Shown here in pieces: positions 43,601-51,672 of a stretch of 64,000 bases of DNA. Location of the stretch: positions 1-64,000 of the forward strand of contig ONNR01000012.1 of assembly GCA_900319235.1 (NCBI GenBank), given 5' to 3'. Numbering within the stretch: the first letter of the stretch is position 1; each line of letters opens with the position of its first letter. Origin of the DNA: an uncultured Prevotellaceae bacterium (lineage in GTDB: Bacteria > Bacteroidota > Bacteroidia > Bacteroidales > UBA3663). Both the position numbers and the translations under genes were made by a program. Below the pieces are notes generated by a model that saw nothing but the letters and a program-made list of their open reading frames with translations, searched no databases and was not told where the DNA came from.

Positions 43601-43773
43601 TGTCCACGGCGGGGTGCCTTGAAAGCCATCTCGGCATTTTCGGTTGTCATGCCCTTTTCAATCATAAACTGACGGGCAATCTCCTGTGCCTGTTGACGGG
43701 TAACAGGGGCAGCGCTGGCCAACACAGGAATCGCAACCAACAAAGTGGATAAAACAAGAGTCCTATTATACAT
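40684..43773 (-). CDS. C10 family cysteine peptidase (streptopain/interpain-like) with BspA-type repeats and T9SS tail
   Basis: Protein of 1029 residues. The signal peptide ends near ASAAP. The prodomain (about 22-140, APVTRQQAQEIARQFM) would block the active site until removed. In the peptidase domain Cys170 lies in SPTGCAATSTAQVMYYHKW and His311 in STGGGHSFVVDGYD, with HINWGWGG following. About 380-620 are beta domains. About 640-800 carry BspA-like leucine-rich repeats (YGCTELLSVVLPAQLTAIGE), which often bind host proteins. The end (AILYDLQGRKVMVPKPGFYI) is a typical T9SS sorting domain. Relatives include SpeB and interpain A. It is a predicted secreted protease and has its own promoter. 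Confidence 0.94.
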   Translation of the reverse strand: MYNRTLVLSTLLVAIPVLASAAPVTRQQAQEIARQFMIEKGMTTENAEMAFKAPRRGQVADENAYYYVFNAPQNRGYVIVSGDDRTAEILGYAYKGTFDESQLPMHFKSFLQTYVDEIQYLDDAKITEVQRAPRRAEEQDYDPIEPLLSSHWDQGSPYNGLCPSNSPTGCAATSTAQVMYYHKWPAATVAEIPSYYTSSRHYHMEAVPAGTTLNWDAMIDSYSHSSSSESRQAVAELMSYVGRSMKMDYDFMGSGVYSQDMVPGISTCFDYQATQLYRKNYPLVAFEDSIYQQLAAGYPVIFNGMSTGGGHSFVVDGYDSNHYFHINWGWGGVSDDYFLLSVLNPYNNTSLGSSSSSDGFSFDQDVIFLKPGFQTKTEVPSFSVTIVGVTDRGVLLEYYNLLEKTKSFEFGLGDLVDGVASPVASTIRKESIQSYWGEEDMEFRVSGLEAGAHRLVPVYRIYGDSVWMYDVYPYADVMVGEDGSLEFNTVWNKMKTENYTFEGSLFVGQSQNFNVTFRNDTDQDYYGPIYLFSNRGEGKSPNGRYSSYEGYSVPAHDSLRVSFSFRPSASGAWTVSFASDLNGKCILGSCTVSIDAGDLTVDGIRYKLTPDTQEAKVVAGRDAYVGNIVIPDTIVSNNRKYVVNALDKNAFYGCTELLSVVLPAQLTAIGEYCFEDCSSLTSLTIPAPVKSIGPGAFAGCRSLADIQVDEKNGKYSAHDGMLFSSEGKTLNCYPSAKGVVNNLPDSLTIIGDGSFAGSAITRLILPESVMRFGSACFNGCEELTMIVPQRRKAPSCLTGNSSGTFAGLDCDKVQVIIPVGTEASYCVADGWKLFSNVSLFKAFGKAGVQGFSSSKNIDLDGIIVVDNDFEASSDEVSTTAYKVGYESESGKILASAVQGVLPAGSGLLVGGQSILVFPTTDAEASTDVTGNLLVAALADTDLSEIKDAYIYQDGSFVANATDIVLAGDAYLVLEGATDLSIPVNFENEPGGISTIRVDVPEAILYDLQGRKVMVPKPGFYILNGQKILR

Positions 43774-43802
43774 TATAAATATATATTAAATAAAAACGGG
43801 CG

Positions 43803-43833
43803 CAAAAATACTGATAATTTCAACAAAATGCAA
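43803..43833 (-). promoter_or_regulatory. Promoter for the C10 peptidase
   Basis: Reading leftward: TTG (43833-43831), 20 bp, TATTTTTG (43810-43803), 30 bp before the ATG. Confidence 0.7.
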
Positions 43834-43920
43834 GTTTTGAGAAAAAAAATGATATAAAATAACCGTATTTTTGTAATTAATTTCCCCAAATGCTTTCATT
43901 TGTCCACGAAAAAAGAGTTG

Positions 43921-44856
43921 TCATTCTTCATTTACTTCGAACAGTGGACCTACAAGTATATCTTCCAAAGGGACCCTGTTCCACGAAAATTCCGATACAA
44001 GTTCCTGTGCTGATACGGGTTCCGCATGGTCAATGATTCCTGCATAGAAGGCTAGTTTCCCTATCACCGCCTCAGGCAAGTGTCCGGCCTTGCGTATCTC
44101 GCCCAGGTCAAGGCTCTTGTCGCGCTTGCAGAGACGTTGCCCGGCGAGGTTGCAAAGCAGTGGCAAATGACAGAAAGTGGGAGTCTCGAAGCCGAGCAGA
44201 CGATACAGGTAGATTTGTTGGGGTGCCGAGAGCAGCAGGTCTCGCCCTCGCACAACCTCAGTGATACCCATCAATGCATCATCGACCACCACCGCCAACT
44301 GATAAGCCCACGCTCCATCGGCACGCCGCAAGACGAAATCACCGCAGTGACGGGCCAGATTGACCGATTGCTCGCCATAATGTGCATCGACGAAACTTAT
44401 CTCTTCGTCAGGAACGATAATACGCGTAGCAGGTTTTCGGCCCGAAGGATGTGCATCGATGTTGAGCCATGCCTCTTCCAATTGCTTCGGACGGCATGTA
44501 CCTGCATACACTATTCGACCATCCGACTCATGGGGTGCCTGTGTAGCCATGATGTCGGCGCGTGTGCAATAGCATGGATAGGTCAGGCCCTTTTGTCCTA
44601 ATACATTTAAATAATGTGTATAGATCTCCGATCGATCACTTTGAACAAAGTATTCGTCCCAATCCAAACCCAACCACCGGAGGTCGTCTTCAATCTGTCG
44701 GGCAAATTCACGACGCGAACGTTGGGGATCCAAGTCTTCAATGCGCAGCACCCACGCACCGCCCTGGCTCCTGACCGAAAGCCAGGAGAGCAGCGCCGAA
44801 TAAACGTTGCCAAGATGCATTCTTCCCGTCGGAGAGGGGGCAAATCTTCCTTTCAT
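43921..44856 (-). CDS. gluQ: Glutamyl-Q tRNA(Asp) synthetase
   Basis: Start set at 44856 (MKGRFAPSPTGRMHLGN), since an upstream in-frame ATG lies beyond the promoter. 311 residues: only the catalytic half of a glutamyl-tRNA synthetase, with no anticodon-binding part, as in GluQRS. The HIGH motif is HLGN, and the KMSKS-like motif is RLCKRDKSLDL. The zinc site CYCTRAD...YAGTC is present. The enzyme attaches glutamate to queuosine in tRNA(Asp), which fits with queC elsewhere in the window. The -7 box (TATCTTTG, 44869-44862) ends only 5 bp before the ATG, so the mRNA may be leaderless or nearly so. Confidence 0.93.
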   Translation of the reverse strand: MKGRFAPSPTGRMHLGNVYSALLSWLSVRSQGGAWVLRIEDLDPQRSRREFARQIEDDLRWLGLDWDEYFVQSDRSEIYTHYLNVLGQKGLTYPCYCTRADIMATQAPHESDGRIVYAGTCRPKQLEEAWLNIDAHPSGRKPATRIIVPDEEISFVDAHYGEQSVNLARHCGDFVLRRADGAWAYQLAVVVDDALMGITEVVRGRDLLLSAPQQIYLYRLLGFETPTFCHLPLLCNLAGQRLCKRDKSLDLGEIRKAGHLPEAVIGKLAFYAGIIDHAEPVSAQELVSEFSWNRVPLEDILVGPLFEVNEE

Positions 44857-44963
44857 GGGCACAAAGATACTACTTTTTTTGTTCCATCGCACAATTTTAT
44901 GCAATAAAATGCGGAAAACTACGTTTATTGGTTAGCGTTCATTTCGAAAAACGACAAAAGGAT

Positions 44964-45944
44964 ATGCAGAAAGCATCACAAAGCACATATATTTGGCAAA
45001 AGACAATGGGCAACTTGTGTGCCATCGTCATGCTCTTTTCTGCATCTGTCCTCTTTGCCCAGCAAGACACCAACGAGAGTATGTATTGGGCTACTCCCAC
45101 GCTCTACAACCCTGCCACTGCTGGCAGCGACTCGGCACTCCACATCACAGCGTTCGATCGTATGCAGTGGGTGGGTGTAAAGGATGCTCCCCAGACGTTC
45201 TTCGTCTCAGCGGACCTTCCCATTATGCTCGGTCGAAAACGCACAGGCCTTGGAGCCACCATTCTAAACGATAAGGCTGGTCTCTTCACCACGACCTTTG
45301 TCAGTTTGCAGGCCAACTACAGTTTCAAACTATGGGGTGGACGATTTGCAGTGGGGCTTCAACCCGGATTTGTCAATCAGACCTTTGCAGGTGGCGATGT
45401 CTATATTCCCTCAGGCGAAGCTTGGGATGCTGCTGACGATGCCATCCCCACAGGAGACGTCTCGGGAATGACGTTCGACCCTTCGGCTGGTGTTTATTAC
45501 GAACGAGGATGGTTTTACGGCGGTTTCAGCGGCCTGCACCTGATGGGGAGCGAGATAGAATTGGCTGATTACGCCTATTTTGAACTATCTCCAACGTTTT
45601 ATTTTCATGCGGGAGGCAATATTCCTTTAAAACATACGTTATTTATATTGCAGCCTTCGCTACTGGTGAAATCCACTTTCCAATTCACGCAGTACGATTT
45701 CTCGCTCAGAACCACCTACAACGAGAAATTCTGGGGAGGTCTCTCCTACCGTCCAGGCGATGCCGTCGTGGTTATGGTAGGTGCCGACATCAACCACGTG
45801 CGTTTGGGATATGCCTACGACATCCCTATCTCGCAGATAGGCATTGCAGGTGGCGGTTCGCACGAGATACTGGCGACCTATACGATGCACATCGACCTCG
45901 ACAAGGTAAAGTCAAGGGGAACGAAGTCAATCAGAATACTATAA
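44964..45944 (+). CDS. porP: T9SS outer-membrane protein PorP/SprF
   Basis: Start taken at ATG 44964 (MQKASQSTYIWQKTMGNLCA); an upstream TTG start is less likely, and MGNLC at 45006 is possible. About 326 residues with a signal (CAIVMLFSASVLFAQ) and the family opening SMYWATPTLYNPATAGSD, then amphipathic beta strands ending in TMHIDL. It is an integral outer-membrane component of the type IX secretion machine, or binds its surface-attached partner. It stands first in the por operon, 54 bp before porK, as in Porphyromonas porPKLMN. Confidence 0.93.
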   Translation: MQKASQSTYIWQKTMGNLCAIVMLFSASVLFAQQDTNESMYWATPTLYNPATAGSDSALHITAFDRMQWVGVKDAPQTFFVSADLPIMLGRKRTGLGATILNDKAGLFTTTFVSLQANYSFKLWGGRFAVGLQPGFVNQTFAGGDVYIPSGEAWDAADDAIPTGDVSGMTFDPSAGVYYERGWFYGGFSGLHLMGSEIELADYAYFELSPTFYFHAGGNIPLKHTLFILQPSLLVKSTFQFTQYDFSLRTTYNEKFWGGLSYRPGDAVVVMVGADINHVRLGYAYDIPISQIGIAGGGSHEILATYTMHIDLDKVKSRGTKSIRIL

Positions 45945-45998
45945 ATATATCGGCCTCTCAGGTCGGGCAACGTAACGCAAAACAATAAATACAAAGAT

Positions 45999-47519
45999 AT
46001 GAAAAGAATCTTTCTGGCAATCATCGTGGCCGTCATAGGCTGCACAATGCTGACCAGCTGCATGAAGTCGATGGGCGGACAGGGCGGCGAAGTCACGGGT
46101 GTGCGCGGACGTTCATGGAATGAACCACAGCCCTACGGCATGGTGCTCGTCAAGCGTGGTTCGATGGAAGTGGGCGCACAAAGTCAGGACTCGCTGTGGG
46201 GCGATCTTCTGGATGCCAAGGGCATTTCGGTCGATGCCTTCTGGATGGACGAGAAGGAAGTCTCGAATGCCATGTACCGCCAGTTTGTCCATTACGTGCG
46301 TGACTCCATCATCCGTGAACGCCTGGCAGATCCCGCCTACGGAGGCAACGAAGATTTCAAGATCGAGGAAGACAAGTACGGCGAACCCGTCACTCCGCAC
46401 CTCAACTGGTCGAAGCCCATTCCCTGGCGCAAGCCCAATGAGGACGAACAACGCGCCATCGAGAGCGTCTACCGCACCGACCCCATCACAGGCAAGAAGA
46501 TGCTCGATGCGCATCAGATGAATTATCGCTACGAGGTTTTCGACTACAATTCCTTCGCTCAGCGCCGCTATCGTCTCAACCCCGAACTGCGTGACCTCAA
46601 CACCGATCATGCAGTTGACTACGATGCAGAGGTCATCATCTCAAAGGATACTGCCTTCATCGACGATGATGGCAACATCGTGCGTTCCACCATCGTCCGT
46701 CCGTTGGCGTCCGAATGGGACTTCCTTAACACCTACATCGTCAACATCTACCCCGACACTACCGTCTGGGTCAACGATTTTGCCAATGCATTCACCGACC
46801 AGTATGCACGCTACTATTTCTCCTCACCCATCTACGACGACTATCCCGTGGTGGGTGTAAGTTGGGAACAGGCCAATGCCTTCTGCCGCTGGCGCACCGA
46901 TTTTCTAGTGGCAAGCCATGGTATGCGCGGCATTCAAGTTGAGCCCTATCGTTTGCCCACCGAAGCCGAATGGGAGTATGCAGCGCGTGCTGGCAACAAC
47001 GACCAGACCTTCTCGTGGAAGACCGACATTCCGCACACCGACAAGGGCTGCTACAACGGCAACTTCAAACCGGGCAATGGCGACTACAGCCGCGACGGAT
47101 ACATCATTACTTCGCCCGTAGGCGCCTATCCGAGCAACGACTTCGGTCTCTACGACATGTCGGGCAACGTGGCCGAATGGACTTCGACAGCTTGGACCGA
47201 GTCGGGCGTCCACAGTGCCAGCGACATCAACCCCGACTACCAGTACAACGCGGCAAAAGAAGACCCCTACCGTATGAAGCGTAAGGTGATTCGCGGAGGT
47301 TCGTGGAAAGATGCCGAGCATTACGTCCGTGGTGACGTCCGCTCGTGGGAATACCAGAACGAGCATCGTTCATTCATCGGATTCCGCTGCGTCCGCACCT
47401 ATCTAGGCAACAACAAGGCCAACGTCAAGACCAGCAAGGCTAAAGCAGCGAAGCAACCCAAACAGAAGAAAGAACGTGGTGGCGGTGGCGGCGGAAGCCG
47501 CTCCGTTAGAAGAAGATAA
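45999..47519 (+). CDS. porK: T9SS lipoprotein PorK/GldK
   Basis: Protein of 506 residues with a lipoprotein signal (GCTMLTSCMKS). The rest is a formylglycine-generating-enzyme-like fold (YGMVLVKRGSMEVGAQ, FWMDEKEVSNAMYRQFVHYV, YRLPTEAEWEYAARAGN, YDMSGNVAEWTSTAWTESG, RKVIRGGSWKDAEHYVRGDV, FIGFRCVRTY) that is structural rather than catalytic in this family. PorK forms periplasmic rings with PorN on the outer membrane. The C-terminal tail is Lys/Gly-rich (KQPKQKKERGGGGGG). It is in the usual place between porP and porL. Confidence 0.95.
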   Translation: MKRIFLAIIVAVIGCTMLTSCMKSMGGQGGEVTGVRGRSWNEPQPYGMVLVKRGSMEVGAQSQDSLWGDLLDAKGISVDAFWMDEKEVSNAMYRQFVHYVRDSIIRERLADPAYGGNEDFKIEEDKYGEPVTPHLNWSKPIPWRKPNEDEQRAIESVYRTDPITGKKMLDAHQMNYRYEVFDYNSFAQRRYRLNPELRDLNTDHAVDYDAEVIISKDTAFIDDDGNIVRSTIVRPLASEWDFLNTYIVNIYPDTTVWVNDFANAFTDQYARYYFSSPIYDDYPVVGVSWEQANAFCRWRTDFLVASHGMRGIQVEPYRLPTEAEWEYAARAGNNDQTFSWKTDIPHTDKGCYNGNFKPGNGDYSRDGYIITSPVGAYPSNDFGLYDMSGNVAEWTSTAWTESGVHSASDINPDYQYNAAKEDPYRMKRKVIRGGSWKDAEHYVRGDVRSWEYQNEHRSFIGFRCVRTYLGNNKANVKTSKAKAAKQPKQKKERGGGGGGSRSVRRR

Positions 47520-47534
47520 ACAATCAGCCAACTA

Positions 47535-47585
47535 TCTAGATCATCTAGAACATCTAGAGAATCTAGAATATCTAGAAAGTCTAGA
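47535..47585. repeat. Six TCTAGA motifs with exact 9-bp period
   Basis: TCTAGA at 47535, 47544, 47553, 47562, 47571 and 47580, each followed by three variable bases. It fills the porK-porL gap inside the por operon. TCTAGA is itself a palindrome. Confidence 0.9.
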
Positions 47586-47610
47586 AAAAACAAAATAACA
47601 ATAAAACAAT

Positions 47611-48594
47611 ATGAACTTCCGTAATATCCTTCATATTCTTCAGGTCTTCAAAGGCGAGAAGGGGCAGAAACGATTCAACTACCTCTACTCCATCGGTGCC
47701 TCCATCGTCATCCTTGGCGCACTCTTCAAGTTGACCCATGTTCCCGGCGCCGACCTTATGCTCATCATCGGTATGGGCACCGAAGCTGTCATCTTCTTCC
47801 TCTCTGCTTTCGACACGCCAGCACGCGACTATAAGTGGGAGAAGGTGTATCCCGAACTCGACATCCCCAACAAGGAGGAGGCGGCACGCAATCGCCTCGA
47901 CCGCATGAAGGATGGTGGTCCCGAGCCACGTCGTCGTGGCACTGAAACCGGCACAGGCAATGTCGCCGGCAACGTTACCATCATCGGCGGTGGTATGCCG
48001 GCAGGCGGAACCATCGTCGTAGGAGGAGGTTCTCCTGCAACAGGCACTGCCGCAGCCGTAGGTGGGTCAGCACCTCTCGTTGCTTCGGGCAATGTGGGTG
48101 TAACTCCAGAACAGGCCGACCAGGTTACCGAAGCCACCGAGAAGTATGTGAAGCAACTCAACGAAATCAGCACTGCTCTCAGCAAACTGCAGGAGACCAT
48201 GGCTGCCCTCGAGACCACGACGACCTACGCCGAGCAGATGGCTACGCTCAACCGCAACGTGCAAGGTCTCAACACCATCTACGAGATACAACTCAAGAGC
48301 GTCAGCGCACAACTCGGCACCATCGAGCAAGTCAACCAAGGCCTCAATAACATCCGAGCCCTCTACGAAAGCGGTCAGAATGATTCGTTCCGAATCCGTC
48401 AGGAGACCGATCAAATGACCCGCAACCTGCAACAACTCAACGAGGTTTATGCACGTATGCTCCAGGCCATGACTGCTGGCTATGGTATGCAGATGCCTCA
48501 GCAGCCCATCGGTCAGCCCAATATGGCCTTCAATCCCCAGCAAACCCTCTACGGCCAGCAGCCCCAGCAACCAGGGTTCAATCAGCAGCGTTAA
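47611..48594 (+). CDS. porL: T9SS inner-membrane motor protein PorL/GldL
   Basis: Protein of 327 residues. Two membrane helices near the N-terminus (YLYSIGASIVILGALFKLTH with a buried His, and LMLIIGMGTEAVIFFLSAFD with a buried Glu) match the proton-motive core of the GldL-GldM motor. The rest is a cytoplasmic domain with a Gly/Ala-rich linker (about 120-165) and long helices (TEKYVKQLNEISTALSKLQE), ending in a Gln-rich tail. With PorM it turns the proton gradient into movement or energy for export. It lies 20 bp before porM. Confidence 0.94.
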   Translation: MNFRNILHILQVFKGEKGQKRFNYLYSIGASIVILGALFKLTHVPGADLMLIIGMGTEAVIFFLSAFDTPARDYKWEKVYPELDIPNKEEAARNRLDRMKDGGPEPRRRGTETGTGNVAGNVTIIGGGMPAGGTIVVGGGSPATGTAAAVGGSAPLVASGNVGVTPEQADQVTEATEKYVKQLNEISTALSKLQETMAALETTTTYAEQMATLNRNVQGLNTIYEIQLKSVSAQLGTIEQVNQGLNNIRALYESGQNDSFRIRQETDQMTRNLQQLNEVYARMLQAMTAGYGMQMPQQPIGQPNMAFNPQQTLYGQQPQQPGFNQQR

Positions 48595-48614
48595 CCCCTC
48601 TTAACCCCCAATAA

Positions 48615-50168
48615 ATGAGTGCCAATAACAGCAGACTGTCGCCCCGTCAGAAGATGATCAACCTGATGTACATCGTCTTCCTGGCTATGGTGGCCATGAA
48701 CGTATCAGGCGATGTCCTCGAAGGCTTCAAGCACGTCGAGGATGCCCTCGATGCCAGTAATGCCGGTGCGCAGTCACGCAATCAGAAACTATACCAGGAG
48801 TTCGACCTCGCTCGCGAGAAGAACCCCGAGAAGGTGTCACGCTGGTACAACCACGCACAGGAAGTGCGTACGAGCGCCGAACAGTTGGTAGCCTTCATCG
48901 ATTCGCTCAAACTCGAGATCGTGCGTTATGCCGATGGCAAGGACGGTGATCCCAATGACATCGAGAACCGAGAGAATCTCGAGGCTGTCAACCAGGTTAT
49001 GCTCTCTCCCATCAAAGGCGAGGGCGCAATCCTGCGCAAGCGTCTTGAAGCCTACAAGGAACAACTTGTGGCATTCCTTCCCGAAGCCGATGCACGAGTG
49101 GTAGCCAACTACCTCAACACGGCAAAGACCGGCTCGACGTTTGCCACCTGGGAAGACCAGATGTTCGAAAATATCCCCGTCGCTGCTGCCGTCACCATTC
49201 TTGCCAAATTGCAGGGCGATGTCCGTAATGCCGAAGGACAGGCAGTCGAAAGCCTTATGCAGAGCGTCGATCGTGGCGATGTGCGCGTCAATCAGGTGAG
49301 CGCCTTCGTGATCCCCAATTCGCGTAACGTGATGCGCGGTTCGGTCTATGAGGCACAAATTGTCATGGCTGCTGTAGATACTACCCAGACGCCAACCATC
49401 TACATCGGCGACAAGGTCTACAATCCCGCCAAGCAGGGCTACTACAGCGTGACAGCTGGTCGTGAAGGCATCCAGACCCTGCAAGGCTACCTCGAAGTCG
49501 ATAAGCCCGACGGCACTGTCGAGAAACTGCCTTTCGAGTCAACTTACTTCGTTAGCGAACCCGTGGCCACCGTTTCGAACACGATGATGAACGTGATGTA
49601 CGCCGGCATCGACAACCCATTGTCAATTTCCGTGCCTGGCGTGGCTGCTGGTCAAGTCAGCGCATCAATGACCAACGGCACGCTCACCCGCACAGCTTCG
49701 GGTTGGGTGGCAAAGCCAAAGACCGTTGACCAGGATGCTGTCATCACCGTCACAGCCAATCAGAACGGTCGCACCATGACCGTCAGCCAAACCTCCTTCC
49801 GCGTGCGTCGTCTCCCCGACCCCACACCTTATCTATTATGTAAGGATGCAGCCGGCAACTCGGTTCGCTACAAGGGTGGCTCACCGATCTCCAAGCAGGC
49901 ACTGCTCAATGCAGGCGGCATACGTGCCGCCATCGACGACGGTCTGCTCAACGTTGAGTTCACCGTCAAATCATTCCGTATTGACATCTTCGACTCGATG
50001 GGTAACGACATCCCTGAAGACAGCCAGACATCGGCCTACTCCGATCGTCAGCGCACGGCCATCAGCCGTCTTCAGCGTGGCAAGAAGTTCTTCATCACTC
50101 GCGTCAAGGCTGTAGGTCCCGATGGCATCGAACGCACCCTTTCACCTATCGAAGTCATCGTCAATTGA
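48615..50168 (+). CDS. porM: T9SS motor/shaft protein PorM/GldM
   Basis: Protein of 517 residues. A single N-terminal membrane helix (LMYIVFLAMVAMNVSGDVLE) follows the signature SPRQKMINLMY. Periplasmic helical domain D1 (about 40-220) and beta domains D2-D4 (about 225-517) follow (AFVIPNSRNVMRGSVYEAQI, RVRRLPDPTPYLLCKDAAGN). PorM dimers form the shaft that passes through the PorL pentamer and reaches the PorK-PorN ring. Length and order of domains are normal. Confidence 0.95.
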   Translation: MSANNSRLSPRQKMINLMYIVFLAMVAMNVSGDVLEGFKHVEDALDASNAGAQSRNQKLYQEFDLAREKNPEKVSRWYNHAQEVRTSAEQLVAFIDSLKLEIVRYADGKDGDPNDIENRENLEAVNQVMLSPIKGEGAILRKRLEAYKEQLVAFLPEADARVVANYLNTAKTGSTFATWEDQMFENIPVAAAVTILAKLQGDVRNAEGQAVESLMQSVDRGDVRVNQVSAFVIPNSRNVMRGSVYEAQIVMAAVDTTQTPTIYIGDKVYNPAKQGYYSVTAGREGIQTLQGYLEVDKPDGTVEKLPFESTYFVSEPVATVSNTMMNVMYAGIDNPLSISVPGVAAGQVSASMTNGTLTRTASGWVAKPKTVDQDAVITVTANQNGRTMTVSQTSFRVRRLPDPTPYLLCKDAAGNSVRYKGGSPISKQALLNAGGIRAAIDDGLLNVEFTVKSFRIDIFDSMGNDIPEDSQTSAYSDRQRTAISRLQRGKKFFITRVKAVGPDGIERTLSPIEVIVN

Positions 50169-50191
50169 TGGTCATTTCTCGACAAACACGA

Positions 50192-50222
50192 ATTGTTAAT
50201 TGTTAATTGTTAATTGTTAATT
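50192..50222. repeat. AATTGTT heptamer repeat before porN
   Basis: Four AATTGTT units and a remnant, ending 6 bp before the porN ATG. It has the same heptamer as the repeats at 29694 and 31843, in the opposite orientation. Confidence 0.85.
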
Positions 50223-50227
50223 AATCA

Positions 50228-51586
50228 ATGAAACATATCCTCCGTCTGATTATGCTCACACTTATGCTGGGCATCGTTATGCCTGAAGCCACTGCACAGG
50301 TTAGCGTACGTCGCTCCAGCAGTTCCCGCAGCTCCTCTTCCTCTTCATCAAAGAAGAAGAGCGATGACAAGAAGAAAAGCGATGACAAAAAGAAGAGCAA
50401 GGAAGCGACTTCCAAACCCGTCGAAGTCAAGGCGACTCCAGTTTCGTCCACCCCAGCATCAGCTGGCGATGGTCAGGCAGCGAGGCCGACACGCCGTCCC
50501 GAAGGCAATATTCAGGATGGTGCATCGCCAGCGGCCCGTGTGACGCCTACTCGCCGAGTGCAGAAGAAGGACAATCAGCCTATCGTCGATGGCAATAGCC
50601 AGCGTCAGCAGTCGTTTGCCGAATATCAGCGCAAGGAAGACGGATTTATGCCTTGGCAGCATGTTGTCTATCGCGAACTCGATATGGAGAACCCCGTCAA
50701 CGCTTCGCTCTACTATCCCGAAGAACCCATGGACGGACTGACCAACCTCTTCCGTGTCATCCTCGATGGCATCTGCACAGGTAGACTAAAAGGCTACGAA
50801 TACCTCGATGGCCGCGAGATCTTCGATGAGAAATATGTGGTCAATCCTCGCGATATCCTCGACAAGTTCCAGATTCTCTATCAGGAGAAACCCGCTGTCG
50901 GACAAAACGGCAAACCTACCTATGTGGTCGAAGAGATGGACGTGCCCTGTAACGAAGTGCTGAGTTACTTCATCAAGGAACGTTGGGAATTCAACCAGAA
51001 GACATCGAAATATGGCCCACGCATTCTCGCCATCTGCCCTGTGCTTCATCGTTCAGGCGACTTTGGAGGCGATCTGGTCAAGTACCCCATGTTCTGGCTC
51101 AATTACGAAGACCTTCGTCCCCTACTGCGCGAACACCTCATTATGAGCGATGGTATGAACAACACTCCTCGTTTCACAATGGAGGAGTTCTTCACTCTCG
51201 AACAGTACAAAGGTGACATCTACAAGGTGCAGAACACACGTGGCCTTTCGCTGATGCAGCAGTATCCCAATCCCGATACCCTCAAGATGATGCGTACCAA
51301 GATTGAAGCCGAACTGCGTGGTTTCGGCGACAGCATCTGGGTCTATGAAGAGACCGAAGCCGACCTCGCCGTACAGGATAGCATCCGCGCTGCCCGCCGT
51401 GCCGAACGTCGTGCCCGTCGCGGCGAACCCGCAACTGCCTCAACAGGCGATGGTAAGAAGAACCGTCGCACCAAGGCCGAAGTTGATATGGCTGCCGTCG
51501 AGGAAGCCAGGGAGGCCAAGGAAGATGCCATCGACAGCCGCATCGAATCAACCGGCAAAGCCCATTCCGCACGCCGAAGAAGGTGA
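50228..51586 (+). CDS. porN: T9SS periplasmic protein PorN/GldN
   Basis: Protein of 452 residues with a signal peptide (LTLMLGIVMPEATAQ) and a disordered Ser/Lys- and Pro-rich linker at about 25-125 (SSSRSSSSSSSKKKSDDKKK). The GldN/PorN core is at about 130-370 (WQHVVYRELDMENPVNASLY, LFRVILDGICTGRLKGYEYL, LAICPVLHRSGDFGGDLVKY, PMFWLNYEDLRPLL). The tail is Ala/Glu/Arg-rich. It pairs with PorK to form the ring beneath the outer membrane. It is the last gene of the operon. Confidence 0.95.
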   Translation: MKHILRLIMLTLMLGIVMPEATAQVSVRRSSSSRSSSSSSSKKKSDDKKKSDDKKKSKEATSKPVEVKATPVSSTPASAGDGQAARPTRRPEGNIQDGASPAARVTPTRRVQKKDNQPIVDGNSQRQQSFAEYQRKEDGFMPWQHVVYRELDMENPVNASLYYPEEPMDGLTNLFRVILDGICTGRLKGYEYLDGREIFDEKYVVNPRDILDKFQILYQEKPAVGQNGKPTYVVEEMDVPCNEVLSYFIKERWEFNQKTSKYGPRILAICPVLHRSGDFGGDLVKYPMFWLNYEDLRPLLREHLIMSDGMNNTPRFTMEEFFTLEQYKGDIYKVQNTRGLSLMQQYPNPDTLKMMRTKIEAELRGFGDSIWVYEETEADLAVQDSIRAARRAERRARRGEPATASTGDGKKNRRTKAEVDMAAVEEAREAKEDAIDSRIESTGKAHSARRRR

Positions 51587-51603
51587 GCCCCATTCGTTTT
51601 CGT

Positions 51604-51623
51604 GGCAGCCAAGCTTGGCTGCC
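51604..51623. repeat. 20-bp perfect palindrome between porN and the MFS gene
   Basis: GGCAGCCAAGCTTGGCTGCC preceded by CGTTTTCGT. An intergenic member of the AAGCTT-core palindrome family. With no T-tract it is not a typical terminator. Confidence 0.8.
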
Positions 51624-51672
51624 CCATCAGCCCCATTATCCCCATTAGTCACATCATTTCCATAAATAATCT

